A stretch of DNA of 64,000 nt from Amycolatopsis cihanbeyliensis (GTDB lineage Bacteria > Actinomycetota > Actinomycetes > Mycobacteriales > Pseudonocardiaceae), in NCBI RefSeq assembly GCF_006715045.1, contig NZ_VFML01000001.1:2200501-2264500 (forward strand). Direction: 5' to 3'. Below are positions 36,122-44,915 of the stretch, piece by piece (the stretch's first letter is position 1; each line of letters opens with the position of its first letter). The position numbers and the translations under genes are program-made. The notes beneath the pieces were generated by a model that was not told the origin of the DNA, ran no database searches, and saw only the letters and a list, made by a program, of their open reading frames with translations.

Positions 36122-37792
36122 TCAGAACGTCCGGTCGAGCTTGCTGGTCTCGATCAGGTCGGCGGCGCGTTCCTCCAGCGAGGAGGTGGGTCGGGGAGCC
36201 GACCGGGTCGCACTGCCGTCAACCGGGACGTCCGGCGGCGACGTACCGGCACAGACGATGTGTGACCCGGGCAGTACGCCGTTGATGAGGTAGTCGTCGA
36301 TCTTCCTGGTGGCGCAGTCGTTGCGCCCGTAGAGGCCGTGCGCGCCCTCGTCCGCGACCGAGATCAGGTTGTTCTCGAGCCTGCTCGCCATCGCGGGGCC
36401 GCCGTCGTACTGCGTGGAGGGGTCGAACTCGGCCTGCACCACGACGCCGACCGGGTAGCCGTCGCGCTTCAGGTCGGTGATCGGCTCGGGCGGGGTGAAC
36501 GAGCGGAACGTGCATTCGGTCGGTTCCGCCGCGGAGGCACCGGGACCGTACGGGTACCGCTCGCGGAACACCCGCATCTGGTCGAAGTAGGTGTTGAGGT
36601 CCGCGGACCAGTCGGCCTCACAGGTCACCGTGGGGAAGACGCCGCTGTGCGTTTCCGGGATCGCGTAGTCGGCGAACGTGGCGAGGGCCTTCCCCGCGTC
36701 GGCAGGCAGCTCACCGCCGACCGCGTTCTTGATCTTGATGACGAGCTCGGCGAACAGTGCCCAGCCGGCGCGGTACGGGGTCTCGTAGCCCAGCATCATG
36801 TCGAAGAGGGTGCCGTCGATCTGCACGTAGTCGGGTTGCTCCGGCCAGGGCACCGGCTCGGCTGCCAGCCGCTCGCGCAGTGTTTCGAGGTTGGCCCGCA
36901 CCTGCTGGGCCGAGTCACCGAGGTGGTAGGTGTCGTTCCGCTCGCCCACCCAGGCGGCCCAGGCGTCGAAGTTCTCCCTGGCCGCGACGGCCTGCTGTTT
37001 GGACTGCTCGTAGTAGAGCCAGTCCGGGTGCATCGACGAGTCGAGCACGCTCCGGTTGAGCCCGCCAGGGAACAAGCTGCCGTACACGGCGCCGAGATAG
37101 GTACCGTAGGAGAAGCCCAGATAGTTGATCTTCTTCTCGCCGAGCGCGGCCCGGATCACGTCCATGTCCCGCGCGGTGTTCGCCGTGGAGATGTGGGGGC
37201 GCAGACCACCTCCCGCCCGCTGGCAGGCACGCTCCCGGTCCAGCGCGGCAGCCGCGATCGCGGGGAACCGGTCGTCCGTGGGCCGGGTCTGACGTTCCAG
37301 CCATTGACCGGCCTCGCACTGGAGCCGGGTGGACCTGCCCACCCCGCGAGGGTCGAAACCGATCAGGTCGAAGCTGTCGGCGACCTCGTTGTTCTCCGCC
37401 AGGTTGTTCGGCATCAGCATCCCCGAACCACCCGGCCCCCCGGGGTTGAGCAGCAGCACACCCTGGCGCTTGGCCGGATCCGTGGCCTCGCGGCGGCTCA
37501 CCGCGATACTGAGCCGGCCGTTGTCCGGCTCGCGGTAGTCCATCGGCACGGTCACGGTGGCGCACTCCATGCCGCGCCACAGCTTCTCCCACTCCTCCGG
37601 CGGTATGCCGGGCGGAGGGGTCCCCGGCTCGCACGGCGCCCAGGACATCTGCTGCTGGTAGTACTGGGCCAGCGCGGAGGCCTCGGCGGGCGAGGCTTCC
37701 GCGGCGGGCGCCGTCACCAACCCCATGGCGACGGCCGTGCCGGCCACAGCCACCACCCCACGGCGACATTTCATCCCGCGTCGGATGTTCAC
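36122..37792 (-). CDS. Secreted TAP-type alpha/beta-hydrolase peptidase
   Basis: A 556-aa enzyme related to Streptomyces tripeptidyl aminopeptidase and M. tuberculosis CaeA (Rv2224c). A signal peptide at about 8-34 (VVAVAGTAVAMGLVTAPAAEA) precedes the mature region. The oxyanion region is LLLNPGGPGGSG. The triad is Ser228 (GFSYGTY), Asp457 (EFDPSTQYDG) and His485 (DEGAHGLYG), within the C-terminal TAP domain. I chose the GTG at 37792, which has GGAGA 8 nt upstream; an ATG at 37807 lacks a Shine-Dalgarno sequence. It probably trims N-terminal tripeptides from peptides released by the secreted proteases encoded nearby. Confidence 0.9.
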   Translation of the reverse strand: MNIRRGMKCRRGVVAVAGTAVAMGLVTAPAAEASPAEASALAQYYQQQMSWAPCEPGTPPPGIPPEEWEKLWRGMECATVTVPMDYREPDNGRLSIAVSRREATDPAKRQGVLLLNPGGPGGSGMLMPNNLAENNEVADSFDLIGFDPRGVGRSTRLQCEAGQWLERQTRPTDDRFPAIAAAALDRERACQRAGGGLRPHISTANTARDMDVIRAALGEKKINYLGFSYGTYLGAVYGSLFPGGLNRSVLDSSMHPDWLYYEQSKQQAVAARENFDAWAAWVGERNDTYHLGDSAQQVRANLETLRERLAAEPVPWPEQPDYVQIDGTLFDMMLGYETPYRAGWALFAELVIKIKNAVGGELPADAGKALATFADYAIPETHSGVFPTVTCEADWSADLNTYFDQMRVFRERYPYGPGASAAEPTECTFRSFTPPEPITDLKRDGYPVGVVVQAEFDPSTQYDGGPAMASRLENNLISVADEGAHGLYGRNDCATRKIDDYLINGVLPGSHIVCAGTSPPDVPVDGSATRSAPRPTSSLEERAADLIETSKLDRTF

Positions 37793-37980
37793 CGAATCAC
37801 TCTCCATTCAGGTGCAACGTCGACAAGATCGAGCGGGCGAAACGCTAACCACACGGAGATAAGCGGCAGATAAGCGCGAACTCGAACGGTCCTGGGCAGT
37901 CCCGGGCAGGCGGCATCACCGCCGTGATCCCCGAACCGGGCATCGTCGACGCCGCGGAGTGCGTGGTGGCTCAGGGTGGG

Positions 37981-39729
37981 TCAGGAGCCGAGCAGGCCGA
38001 GCAGGTGCTCGACGGCCTTGTCGAAGGGGATCTCCTCGCGCCCACCGGTGGCGCGGTCCTTGACCTCGACCACGCCGTTCGCCAGTCCCCTGCCGACCAC
38101 CAGGATCGTCGGCACGCCCACCAGCTCGGCGTCGGCGAACTTCACCCCGGGGGTCGCCTTGCGGTCGTCCAGCAGCACCCGGACACCACGCTCGGACAGC
38201 TGGGCGGCGATCCGCTCGCCGCCCTCGGCCACCGCCTCGTCCTTGCCCGCGATGACCACGTGCACATCGGCAGGCGCGACCGCGCGCGGCCAGACCAGGC
38301 CGAGCTCGTCGTGGTGCTGCTCGGCGATCGCGGCGACCAGGCGGGAAACGCCGATGCCGTAGCTACCCATGGTGATGCGGATCGGCTTCGAGTCGGCGCC
38401 GAGCGCGTCCAGCTCGAAGGCGTCGCTGTACTTGCGGCCGAGTTGGAAGACGTGCCCGATCTCGATGCCGCGGGCTGCCACCAGCACCCCCTCGCCGTCC
38501 GGGGAGGGGTCGCCCTCACGCACCTCGGCGGCCTCGATCGTGCCGTCCGGGGTGAAGTCCCGGCCGCACAAGAGGTCCACCACGTGGTGATCCACCTTGT
38601 CCGCACCGGTCGCCCAGGCGGTGCCGGGCACGATGCGCGGGTCCACCAGGTAACGAACCCCGTTCGCGGCCAGTGCCCCCGGTCCGATGTAGCCCTTGAC
38701 CAGGAAGGGGTTGGCCGCGAAGTCGGCTTCCTCCAGCAGGCTGACCTCGGCGGGTTCGAGGGCCGCCTCCACCCGCTTGAGGTCCACCTCGCGGTCACCG
38801 GGCACGCCGATGCCGAGCAGCCGCCATTGCCGCTCGCCCGGCTGCCGGGTCTTCACCAGCACGTTCTTCAGCGTGTCCGCGGCGGTGAAGGTGCGGCCGA
38901 GGTCGGCTTCGTTCAGGAAGTCGACCAGTGTCTCGATGGTCGGCGTGTTCGGCGTGTGGTGCACCTGCGCCTCGGGCCTGCCCTCCAGCGGCCGCTCGGG
39001 CGGCGCCGGGGTGGTGACGGCCTCCACGTTGGCGGCGTAACCGGAACGGTCGCTGCGGACGTAGGTGTCCTCTCCGGTCGGCGCCACGGCGAGGAACTCC
39101 TCCGAGGCGGAGCCGCCCATCGCGCCCGATGTCGCCCGGACCACCACGTACTGGAGGCCGAGCCGGTCGAAGATCCGGATGTAGGCGTCGCGGTGCAGCC
39201 GGTAGGAGCGTTCCAGGCCCTCGTCGTCGAGGTCGAAGGAGTAGGAGTCCTTCATCACGAACTCGCGGCCGCGCAGGATGCCCGCCCGGGGTCGCGCCTC
39301 GTCCCGGTACTTGGTCTGGATCTGGTACAGCATGACCGGGTAGTCCTTGTAGGAGCTGTACTCCCCCTTCACGGTGAGGGTGAACAACTCCTCGTGGGTC
39401 GGCCCGAGCAGGTAGTCGGCACCCTTGCGGTCCTTCAGCCGGAACACGTTCGGGCCGTACTCGGTCCACCTGCCGCTCGCCTCGTAGGGCTCCTTCGGCA
39501 ACAGGGCGGGGAACTGGATCTCCTGCGCGCCGATGGCGTCCATCTCCGCGCGCACCACGGCCTCGATGTTGCGCAGCACCCGCAGCCCCAGCGGCAACCA
39601 GGAGTACCCGCCGGGCGCGACCCTGCGGACGTAGCCCGCCCTGACCAGCAGCCGGTGGCTGGGGACTTCCGCGTCGGCCGGATCCTCCCGCAGTGTGCGA
39701 AGGAACAGCGACGACATCCTGGTGATCAC
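37981..39729 (-). CDS. proS: Prolyl-tRNA synthetase (bacterial type)
   Basis: A 582-aa class II synthetase with the bacterial-type editing insertion. Markers are motif 1 ([13 protein letters not shown]), [11 protein letters not shown], motif 2 ([20 protein letters not shown]), [12 protein letters not shown] opening the INS editing domain, motif 3 ([20 protein letters not shown]) and a C-terminal anticodon-binding domain ([20 protein letters not shown]). The GTG start follows TAGGAG. The 188 bp between its stop and the TAP gene start hold two AGATAAGCG copies and no gene. Confidence 0.97.
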   Translation of the reverse strand: MITRMSSLFLRTLREDPADAEVPSHRLLVRAGYVRRVAPGGYSWLPLGLRVLRNIEAVVRAEMDAIGAQEIQFPALLPKEPYEASGRWTEYGPNVFRLKDRKGADYLLGPTHEELFTLTVKGEYSSYKDYPVMLYQIQTKYRDEARPRAGILRGREFVMKDSYSFDLDDEGLERSYRLHRDAYIRIFDRLGLQYVVVRATSGAMGGSASEEFLAVAPTGEDTYVRSDRSGYAANVEAVTTPAPPERPLEGRPEAQVHHTPNTPTIETLVDFLNEADLGRTFTAADTLKNVLVKTRQPGERQWRLLGIGVPGDREVDLKRVEAALEPAEVSLLEEADFAANPFLVKGYIGPGALAANGVRYLVDPRIVPGTAWATGADKVDHHVVDLLCGRDFTPDGTIEAAEVREGDPSPDGEGVLVAARGIEIGHVFQLGRKYSDAFELDALGADSKPIRITMGSYGIGVSRLVAAIAEQHHDELGLVWPRAVAPADVHVVIAGKDEAVAEGGERIAAQLSERGVRVLLDDRKATPGVKFADAELVGVPTILVVGRGLANGVVEVKDRATGGREEIPFDKAVEHLLGLLGS

Positions 39730-39839
39730 GTGTGCGCTCCTAGGACGAGCCCGACATAGACGTTCCGGAAAGCGTAGTCAACCGCCGGTGCCCGGCTCCA
39801 ACGGGTTCTTCACTGCCCGGCACTGTCGGACCCCGGCGC

Positions 39840-39845
39840 TAGCGT
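39840..39845 (+). promoter_or_regulatory. -10 box of leaderless VOC gene
   Basis: TAGCGT ends 7 nt before the ATG at 39853. No Shine-Dalgarno sequence is present. This supports the ATG over the GTG at 39844, which lies inside the box. Confidence 0.55.
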
Positions 39846-39852
39846 GACGCGC

Positions 39853-40206
39853 ATGACGCTCACGCTCGGCATGGTCACCATCGACTGCACGGACCAGCGG
39901 GTTCTGGCCGAGTTCTGGACAAAGGCACTCGGTGGCGAGATCGGCCAGGACTACGGTGAGTTCCTCATACTCACCCCCGGCTCGGGCGGCGGGCCCGTGA
40001 TCGGGCTCCAGCGGGTCCCGGAGCCGCGAGCCGGGAAGAACCGGGTGCACCTCGACTTCGGCGCGGAGGACCGGGAGGCCGAGGTCGCCCGGCTGATCGG
40101 GCTCGGCGCCACCAGGCTCGAGGAACACACCATCGCGGACTTCAGCTGGACGGTGCTCGCCGACCCCGAAGGCAACGTGTTCTGCGTCGGGCCCGAGCAC
40201 GGCTGA
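39853..40206 (+). CDS. VOC-superfamily (glyoxalase-like) protein
   Basis: A 117-aa single-module vicinal-oxygen-chelate protein: TLGMVTIDCTDQRVLAEFW at the start, NRVHLDFGAEDREAEVARL in the middle and VLADPEGNVFCVGP at the end. It matches the Glyoxalase_6 type, usually of unknown substrate. The ATG at 39853 agrees with the leaderless -10 box. Confidence 0.85.
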   Translation: MTLTLGMVTIDCTDQRVLAEFWTKALGGEIGQDYGEFLILTPGSGGGPVIGLQRVPEPRAGKNRVHLDFGAEDREAEVARLIGLGATRLEEHTIADFSWTVLADPEGNVFCVGPEHG

Positions 40207-40222
40207 GCCCGACGCCGGTGGT

Positions 40223-40228
40223 TACGCT
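40223..40228 (+). promoter_or_regulatory. -10 box of leaderless yaaA
   Basis: TACGCT ends 6 nt before the GTG at 40235. No Shine-Dalgarno sequence is present. Confidence 0.55.
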
Positions 40229-40234
40229 GCCGGG

Positions 40235-40987
40235 GTGCTGGTCCTGTTACCGCCCTCGGAGACCAAGGCGCCCGGTGGGGACGACCCGCCGCTGGACCTG
40301 GACGGGTTGTCCTTCCCGACGCTGAATCCGGTACGTGCCAAGTTGGCCGACGCGCTGGTCGAGCTGGCCGGCGACGTACCGGCGAGCCTGCGCGCGCTCA
40401 AGCTGTCCGAACGGCAGCGGGACGAGGTGGCGCGCAACGCCGAGTTGTGGTCGGCGCCGACCATGCCCGCGCTGCGGCGCTACACCGGCGTGCTCTACGA
40501 CGCGCTGGACGTCCCCGGCCTGCGCAAGGCCGAGCTGGCGAAGGCAGGAAAGCGGCTGGCGGTCGCCTCGGCGCTGTTCGGTGTGCTGCGCGGTACGGAC
40601 CGGATCCCCGCGTACCGGCTCGCCGGCGGCAGCACCCTCCCCGCCACCGGTCCGCTCGGTGGCCTGTGGCGTCCGGCCCTGGAGCCCGTGCTGGTGGCGG
40701 AGCCGGGGCTGGTGGTCGATCTGCGGTCGGGGCCGTACGCCGCGCTGGCCAGGGTTCCCGGCGCGGTGACGGTTCGGGTGGTCAGCGAGGACGCGCACGG
40801 CAGGCGAACGACCGTCAGCCACCACAACAAGGCGTACAAGGGCAGGCTGGCCAGGGTGCTGGCGACCCTGCCCCGCGAGCCGTCCACGGTGGACTCGCTC
40901 ATCCGCGCGGTCGGCAGGGCCGGAATCGCGATCGACCGGGTAGGCGAGTGCGAACTGGAGTTGGCCGCCGGCCCCGGAACCGGCTGA
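40235..40987 (+). CDS. yaaA: YaaA-family peroxide stress protein
   Basis: A 250-aa DUF328 protein. E. coli YaaA limits free iron and DNA damage under peroxide stress. Conserved blocks are LVLLPPSETKAPGG at the start, DLRSGPYAAL, and SHHNKAYKGRLAR. The length equals the family norm. The GTG start is leaderless. It is convergent with the subtilase pair across a repeat array and a terminator. Confidence 0.9.
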   Translation: MLVLLPPSETKAPGGDDPPLDLDGLSFPTLNPVRAKLADALVELAGDVPASLRALKLSERQRDEVARNAELWSAPTMPALRRYTGVLYDALDVPGLRKAELAKAGKRLAVASALFGVLRGTDRIPAYRLAGGSTLPATGPLGGLWRPALEPVLVAEPGLVVDLRSGPYAALARVPGAVTVRVVSEDAHGRRTTVSHHNKAYKGRLARVLATLPREPSTVDSLIRAVGRAGIAIDRVGECELELAAGPGTG

Positions 40988-41005
40988 GGCCCGCCGGCAT
41001 ACCGC

Positions 41006-41089
41006 CACGTGGACGGCCAACTCGCCCGCGTGGACGGCCAACTCGGTGACGTGGGGAGCAAACTCGCGTACGTGAACGGCAAACACGAC
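41006..41089. repeat. Tandem repeat array at convergent gene ends (locus B)
   Basis: Four degenerate tandem units of about 20 bp share the form CGTGGACGGCCAACTCGCC, then ACGGCCAACTCGGTGA, GGAGCAAACTCGCGTA and GAACGGCAAACACGACG. The core ACGGCMAACTCG is the same as at locus A (20154-20274). It lies between convergent yaaA and the subtilases, immediately before a terminator. Confidence 0.8.
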
Positions 41090-41126
41090 GGGGCCCCTGC
41101 CACGGGAGCACAGTGGCAGGGGCCCC
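41090..41126. terminator. Strong hairpin after the locus B repeats
   Basis: GGGGCCCCTGCCAC (41090-41103) pairs perfectly with 41113-41126 around a 9-nt loop, followed by GCCCCTTT. It can terminate both convergent genes. Confidence 0.8.
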
Positions 41127-41162
41127 GCCCCTTTCCGGAGGGTCCGCTCGCGGCTGTGGGAC

Positions 41163-43025
41163 TCAGCCGAAGCGGGTCACGGTGAGGGTGTACGTGGCCG
41201 ATCCGGTGGCGCCACTGCCATCGGTGGCCGTGATGGTGATCTCGTGCGAACCGGGCGGGGTCTGGAAGCTGGTCCAGATCCACGCGGTGGCGCTGCCACC
41301 GTTACCGATCGTGCCGGGGTCGAACTGCACGCTGATCCCGGAGGGGGCGTCCGCCGACAGGGTCAGGTTCCCGCTGCCGCCGGAGGCACTCACCTGGGTC
41401 TGGGCCAGGAAGCCCTGCTGCACGCTCCCGGAGGCCGGGGACAGGCTGACCTGGACCTCCTCGTCCGGCGGCTCGCTCCCGTCACCCACGGTGAGGGTCA
41501 GGGTGGCGGAGTTACTGCCGGAGGACCCGGTGCCGGTGACGGTCACCTCGTAGCTGCCCTCGGGGGTCGAGGAGGCGGTGTCCAGCGTGACCTTCGCCTT
41601 GTCACCCGTTGTCAACGACGAAGGCTGGAACACGGCCTCCGCCCCCGAGGGCAGCCCGCTCGCCGACAGCTCGATGTCCTCCGGGCCCTGCTCACCCGCT
41701 GTGGTGGACACCGTCGCCGACGCATACCCCCCTGCCTCGACCTCGACCGAAGACGGGGAGACCGACACCCCGAACTCACCGGGCTCGGGGTCGGGATCGC
41801 CGCCCCCGCCGATGAATCCGGTGTAGAGCAGCTTGTTCGGGGAGCCGCTGCCCGGGTTCCCGACAGCACCGGAGGTGGCGTTGCCGGTGATCTCCTGCGC
41901 GACCTTCGCCGGGGTCGCCGACTTGTCGGTCTGCAGGTACATCGCGGCGGCGCCGGCCACATGCGGGCTGGCCATCGAGGTGCCGGTCATCGTGCTCGAC
42001 CCACCGTCGATGCCGGTGGACACGATGCTGCCGCCCGGTGCGAACAGGTCCAGGCAGCTGCCGTAGTTGGAAAGGAAGTTACGGCCGTCACCCTGGTCGG
42101 TCATCCCGACGGTCAGTGCCTCGGGCACCCTGGCCGGGCTGTAGTCGCAGGCGTCCGCGCTGCTGTTGCCCGCGGCCACCGCCACCACGAAACCCTTGTC
42201 GACCAGCGCCTTGACCTGCTCGTCACCGACACCGGTGGTGTCCATGCCGAGGCTCATGTTCACCACGGCGGGGGTGGTGCCGTTCTGCGCCACCCACTCC
42301 ATCGAGCTGACCGTGGCCGAGTCCGGGGCGCTGCCGCCGCAGCCCAGCGAGCGCACCGCGACGATGTCCACCTTCTTGGCGAGGCCGTAGGTCTTGCCGC
42401 CGATGGTGCCCGCCACGTGGCTGCCGTGCCCGTTGCAGTCCTGCGCCTCGGAGTCGTCGTCCACGAAGTCGTAGCCGTAGCTCGCCCGGCCTTCCCACTC
42501 CGGGTTGGACGGTGCGATCCCGGTGTCGATCACGTAGGCGGTGATGTCCGAGGCCGTGTTGTTGTAGGTGTAGGAATCGTCCAGCGAGGACTCCCGCTGG
42601 TCCACCCGGTCCTGTCCCCAGGACGGCGGGTTCGGCTGGGTGTCGGCGACCTGGGCGGTGCCGTCCTCGTACACCGTGCGCACCGAGGGGTCCGCGGCCA
42701 GCCGCTCGGCCTGGCCCTGGGACATCCGCTGCACCGAGAAGCCCTGGATGGTGGCCGTGTAGGTGTCGTTCAGGGCACCGCCGTAACGCTCGGCCAGCGA
42801 GGCCGAGGCCTGCTCGATCGCCTCCGGGCTGGAGGTCGCCTGCACGCCGTCCTTCAGCACCACGATGTAGCTGCCCTCGATGTGCCGGTCGGCCTGCACG
42901 ATCTCGGCGCCTGCCGGCTCGGCGGCCACCGGACCGGCCGCGCCGATCGCCATCGCGAAGGCCGCACCGGCGATCCCGGTCGCGCGCAGCAGTCCGCGCC
43001 TGGAGGTCTTTCTCTCGACTCTCAT
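41163..43025 (-). CDS. Secreted subtilase with two C-terminal Ig-like domains
   Basis: A 620-aa S8 protease. The N-terminus carries a twin-arginine-like signal (TSRRGLLRATG, residues 7-17) with a hydrophobic stretch to about 35. An inhibitor I9 propeptide spans about 50-126 (GSYIVVLKDG). The catalytic domain has Asp167 (VIDTGIAP), His200 (CNGHGSHVAG) and Ser350 (TGTSMASPHVAG). A linker leads to two Ig-like beta domains at about 425-620 (PEDIELSASGLPSGAEAVF; ITATDGSGATGSATYTLTV). It lies 24 bp downstream of its paralogue at 43050-44654, so the two are probably co-transcribed. Confidence 0.93.
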   Translation of the reverse strand: MRVERKTSRRGLLRATGIAGAAFAMAIGAAGPVAAEPAGAEIVQADRHIEGSYIVVLKDGVQATSSPEAIEQASASLAERYGGALNDTYTATIQGFSVQRMSQGQAERLAADPSVRTVYEDGTAQVADTQPNPPSWGQDRVDQRESSLDDSYTYNNTASDITAYVIDTGIAPSNPEWEGRASYGYDFVDDDSEAQDCNGHGSHVAGTIGGKTYGLAKKVDIVAVRSLGCGGSAPDSATVSSMEWVAQNGTTPAVVNMSLGMDTTGVGDEQVKALVDKGFVVAVAAGNSSADACDYSPARVPEALTVGMTDQGDGRNFLSNYGSCLDLFAPGGSIVSTGIDGGSSTMTGTSMASPHVAGAAAMYLQTDKSATPAKVAQEITGNATSGAVGNPGSGSPNKLLYTGFIGGGGDPDPEPGEFGVSVSPSSVEVEAGGYASATVSTTAGEQGPEDIELSASGLPSGAEAVFQPSSLTTGDKAKVTLDTASSTPEGSYEVTVTGTGSSGSNSATLTLTVGDGSEPPDEEVQVSLSPASGSVQQGFLAQTQVSASGGSGNLTLSADAPSGISVQFDPGTIGNGGSATAWIWTSFQTPPGSHEITITATDGSGATGSATYTLTVTRFG

Positions 43026-43049
43026 CTCATTCCTCTCCGACCGGGCCGG

Positions 43050-44654
43050 TCAGAACTGGATGCCGAAGCTGTCGATGTTCCCGGTGTCGTAGGAGTAGAC
43101 GTCCTGCACCCGCAGTTGCCAGGTGCCGTTCTTGGTCTCGGACGAGGTGTCCACCCGGTAGGTCTCGTTCAGGTCGTCCGAGCTGTCCCAGCCCGGCTGC
43201 TTCAGGTTGTAGGCGGTGCCGCTCGGGCCGACCAGGTCGATCTTCAGGTCACCGACGTAGGTGTGCTTGATCGCCACCGCGACCTGGGTGCCGGTGGTGC
43301 CGTTGCCCTCGCAGCCGGTCACCTCGAGGGTGCTGGTCACCGCGTCGCCGTTGTCCGGAATGGACACGTCGTCGCCGTTGCTGCCGCCGTCACACGTCGG
43401 GTCGGGGTCGCCGCCACCGTCGTTCAGGTAGCTGATGTTCAGCAGCTCGTTCGGCGAACCCTGCTTGATGTCGGTCAGGATGCCGGACACGGCGTTGTCC
43501 ACCAGCGCGTCGCGCACCTGCTGCGGGCCGGCCGAGGGGTTCTCCCCGAGGTGCAGGGCCGCGGCGCCCGCCACGTGCGGGGTGGCCATCGAGGTGCCGT
43601 TGATCGTGTTGGTGGCGCTGTCGCTGTTGTACCAGGCGGACTTGATGTCACTGCCCGGGGCGAAGATGTCCAGGCAGCGGCCGTAGTTGGACTCCGCGCC
43701 GGGGATCTCCGGCCAGGTGGAGCGCTCGTCGTCCTGGTTGGACGCGCCCACGGTGATCGCTTCGGAGACCCGCGCGGGCGAGGTGTTGCAGGCGTCCTCG
43801 TTGGCGTTGCCCGCGGCCACCGCCATCTGGACACCCGCGTCGATCACGCCGCGCACGGCGTTGTCCACCGAACTGCTCGCGCCGCCACCGAGGCTCATGT
43901 TGCCGATCGACGGGCCGCTGGCGTTGTCCGCCACCCAGTCCAGCGCGTCGATGATGCCCGCGTACGAGCCGCGACCGTCGCAGCCCAGTACCCGGACGCC
44001 GACGATGTCGACCTGCTTGGCCACCCCGTAGGTGCTGCCACCGATGGTGCCCGCCACGTGCGTGCCGTGCCCGTTGCAGTCGTTGGCCACCGGGTCGTCG
44101 TCCACGAAGTCGTAGCCGTTGCTGGCCCGGTTCCCGAACTCGTTGTGGCTGACCCGCACCCCGGTGTCCAGGACGTAAGCGGTCACGCCGCTGCCCGCGC
44201 TGTCCGGGTAGGTGTAGGAGTCGTCCCCCGGCAGCCGGTCCTGGTCCAGCCGGTCCAGGCCCCACTCCGGGTTGTTCTGGGTGTCGCTCGCGTAGGCGTA
44301 GGCGTCCTGCTCGACAGAGGCGACATCCGGGTCGGCTGCCAGCCGCAGGGCGTCCCGCTGGGACATCTTCGCCGAGAAGCCGCGCAGCACCGTGCCGTAG
44401 GTCCGATCCACCTCGCCCTGGTACTTCCCGGCGAGCCGCTCCGCGGTGGCCTCGACGGCCTGGGTGGAGACCTCGCCGTCCTTCAGGACCACGATGTAGC
44501 TGCCGTCGATCGCGTTCGGCGACTCGGCGCCGAGGATCTCGCCGGCAGGCTCGGCCGCGGCACCGCCAGCCGCGGTCATGGCCGCCAGGGCGGTGGCCCC
44601 GGCGACGACGCTCCCGCATGCGATCCGCAGTCGGGACCGATGGTGTTCACGCAT
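43050..44654 (-). CDS. Secreted subtilase with C-terminal P/Homo-B domain
   Basis: A 534-aa S8 protease. Signal peptide at about 1-36 (ACGSVVAGATALAAMTAAGG), I9 propeptide at about 50-125, and a catalytic domain with Asp163 (VLDTGVRVSHNEF), His196 (CNGHGTHVAG) and Ser355 (NGTSMATPHVAG). A spacer DPTCDGGSNGDDV leads to a proprotein-convertase P domain at about 430-534 (TYVGDLKIDLVGPSG, TWQLRVQDVYSYDTG). The catalytic halves of this protein and the downstream paralogue are clearly homologous, but their C-terminal modules differ. First gene of the pair. Confidence 0.93.
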   Translation of the reverse strand: MREHHRSRLRIACGSVVAGATALAAMTAAGGAAAEPAGEILGAESPNAIDGSYIVVLKDGEVSTQAVEATAERLAGKYQGEVDRTYGTVLRGFSAKMSQRDALRLAADPDVASVEQDAYAYASDTQNNPEWGLDRLDQDRLPGDDSYTYPDSAGSGVTAYVLDTGVRVSHNEFGNRASNGYDFVDDDPVANDCNGHGTHVAGTIGGSTYGVAKQVDIVGVRVLGCDGRGSYAGIIDALDWVADNASGPSIGNMSLGGGASSSVDNAVRGVIDAGVQMAVAAGNANEDACNTSPARVSEAITVGASNQDDERSTWPEIPGAESNYGRCLDIFAPGSDIKSAWYNSDSATNTINGTSMATPHVAGAAALHLGENPSAGPQQVRDALVDNAVSGILTDIKQGSPNELLNISYLNDGGGDPDPTCDGGSNGDDVSIPDNGDAVTSTLEVTGCEGNGTTGTQVAVAIKHTYVGDLKIDLVGPSGTAYNLKQPGWDSSDDLNETYRVDTSSETKNGTWQLRVQDVYSYDTGNIDSFGIQF

Positions 44655-44768
44655 CAGGTACTCCGTTTCATCCGGCGCGGCCGTCCGCAGGGGTCAGGGA
44701 TAAATCACTGACGGCCACGTGGATCCCACTTTTGAGCGTCACGATCGGGGGAACAACCGAGGCTGCGT

Positions 44769-44784
44769 TACGTACCACTACGTA
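44769..44784. promoter_or_regulatory. Paired TACGTA boxes between subtilases and LAL regulator
   Basis: TACGTA-CCAC-TACGTA forms a 16-bp palindrome-like site in the 261-bp divergent region, which is locally AT-richer than its surroundings (CTTTTGCC follows). It is a candidate binding site for the adjacent LuxR-type regulator. No clear -35/-10 pair was found. Confidence 0.4.
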
Positions 44785-44915
44785 TCTTTTGCCCATCAGC
44801 AACGCTTCGACCTGCGCAATGACTGTCGGATCGGGCAAAGACCACCTAGACTCACTTGATCATCCACCTACACCGGTTCGGGTGAGAACGCGGCGTGCGA
44901 GCCTCGGGAGCGACG

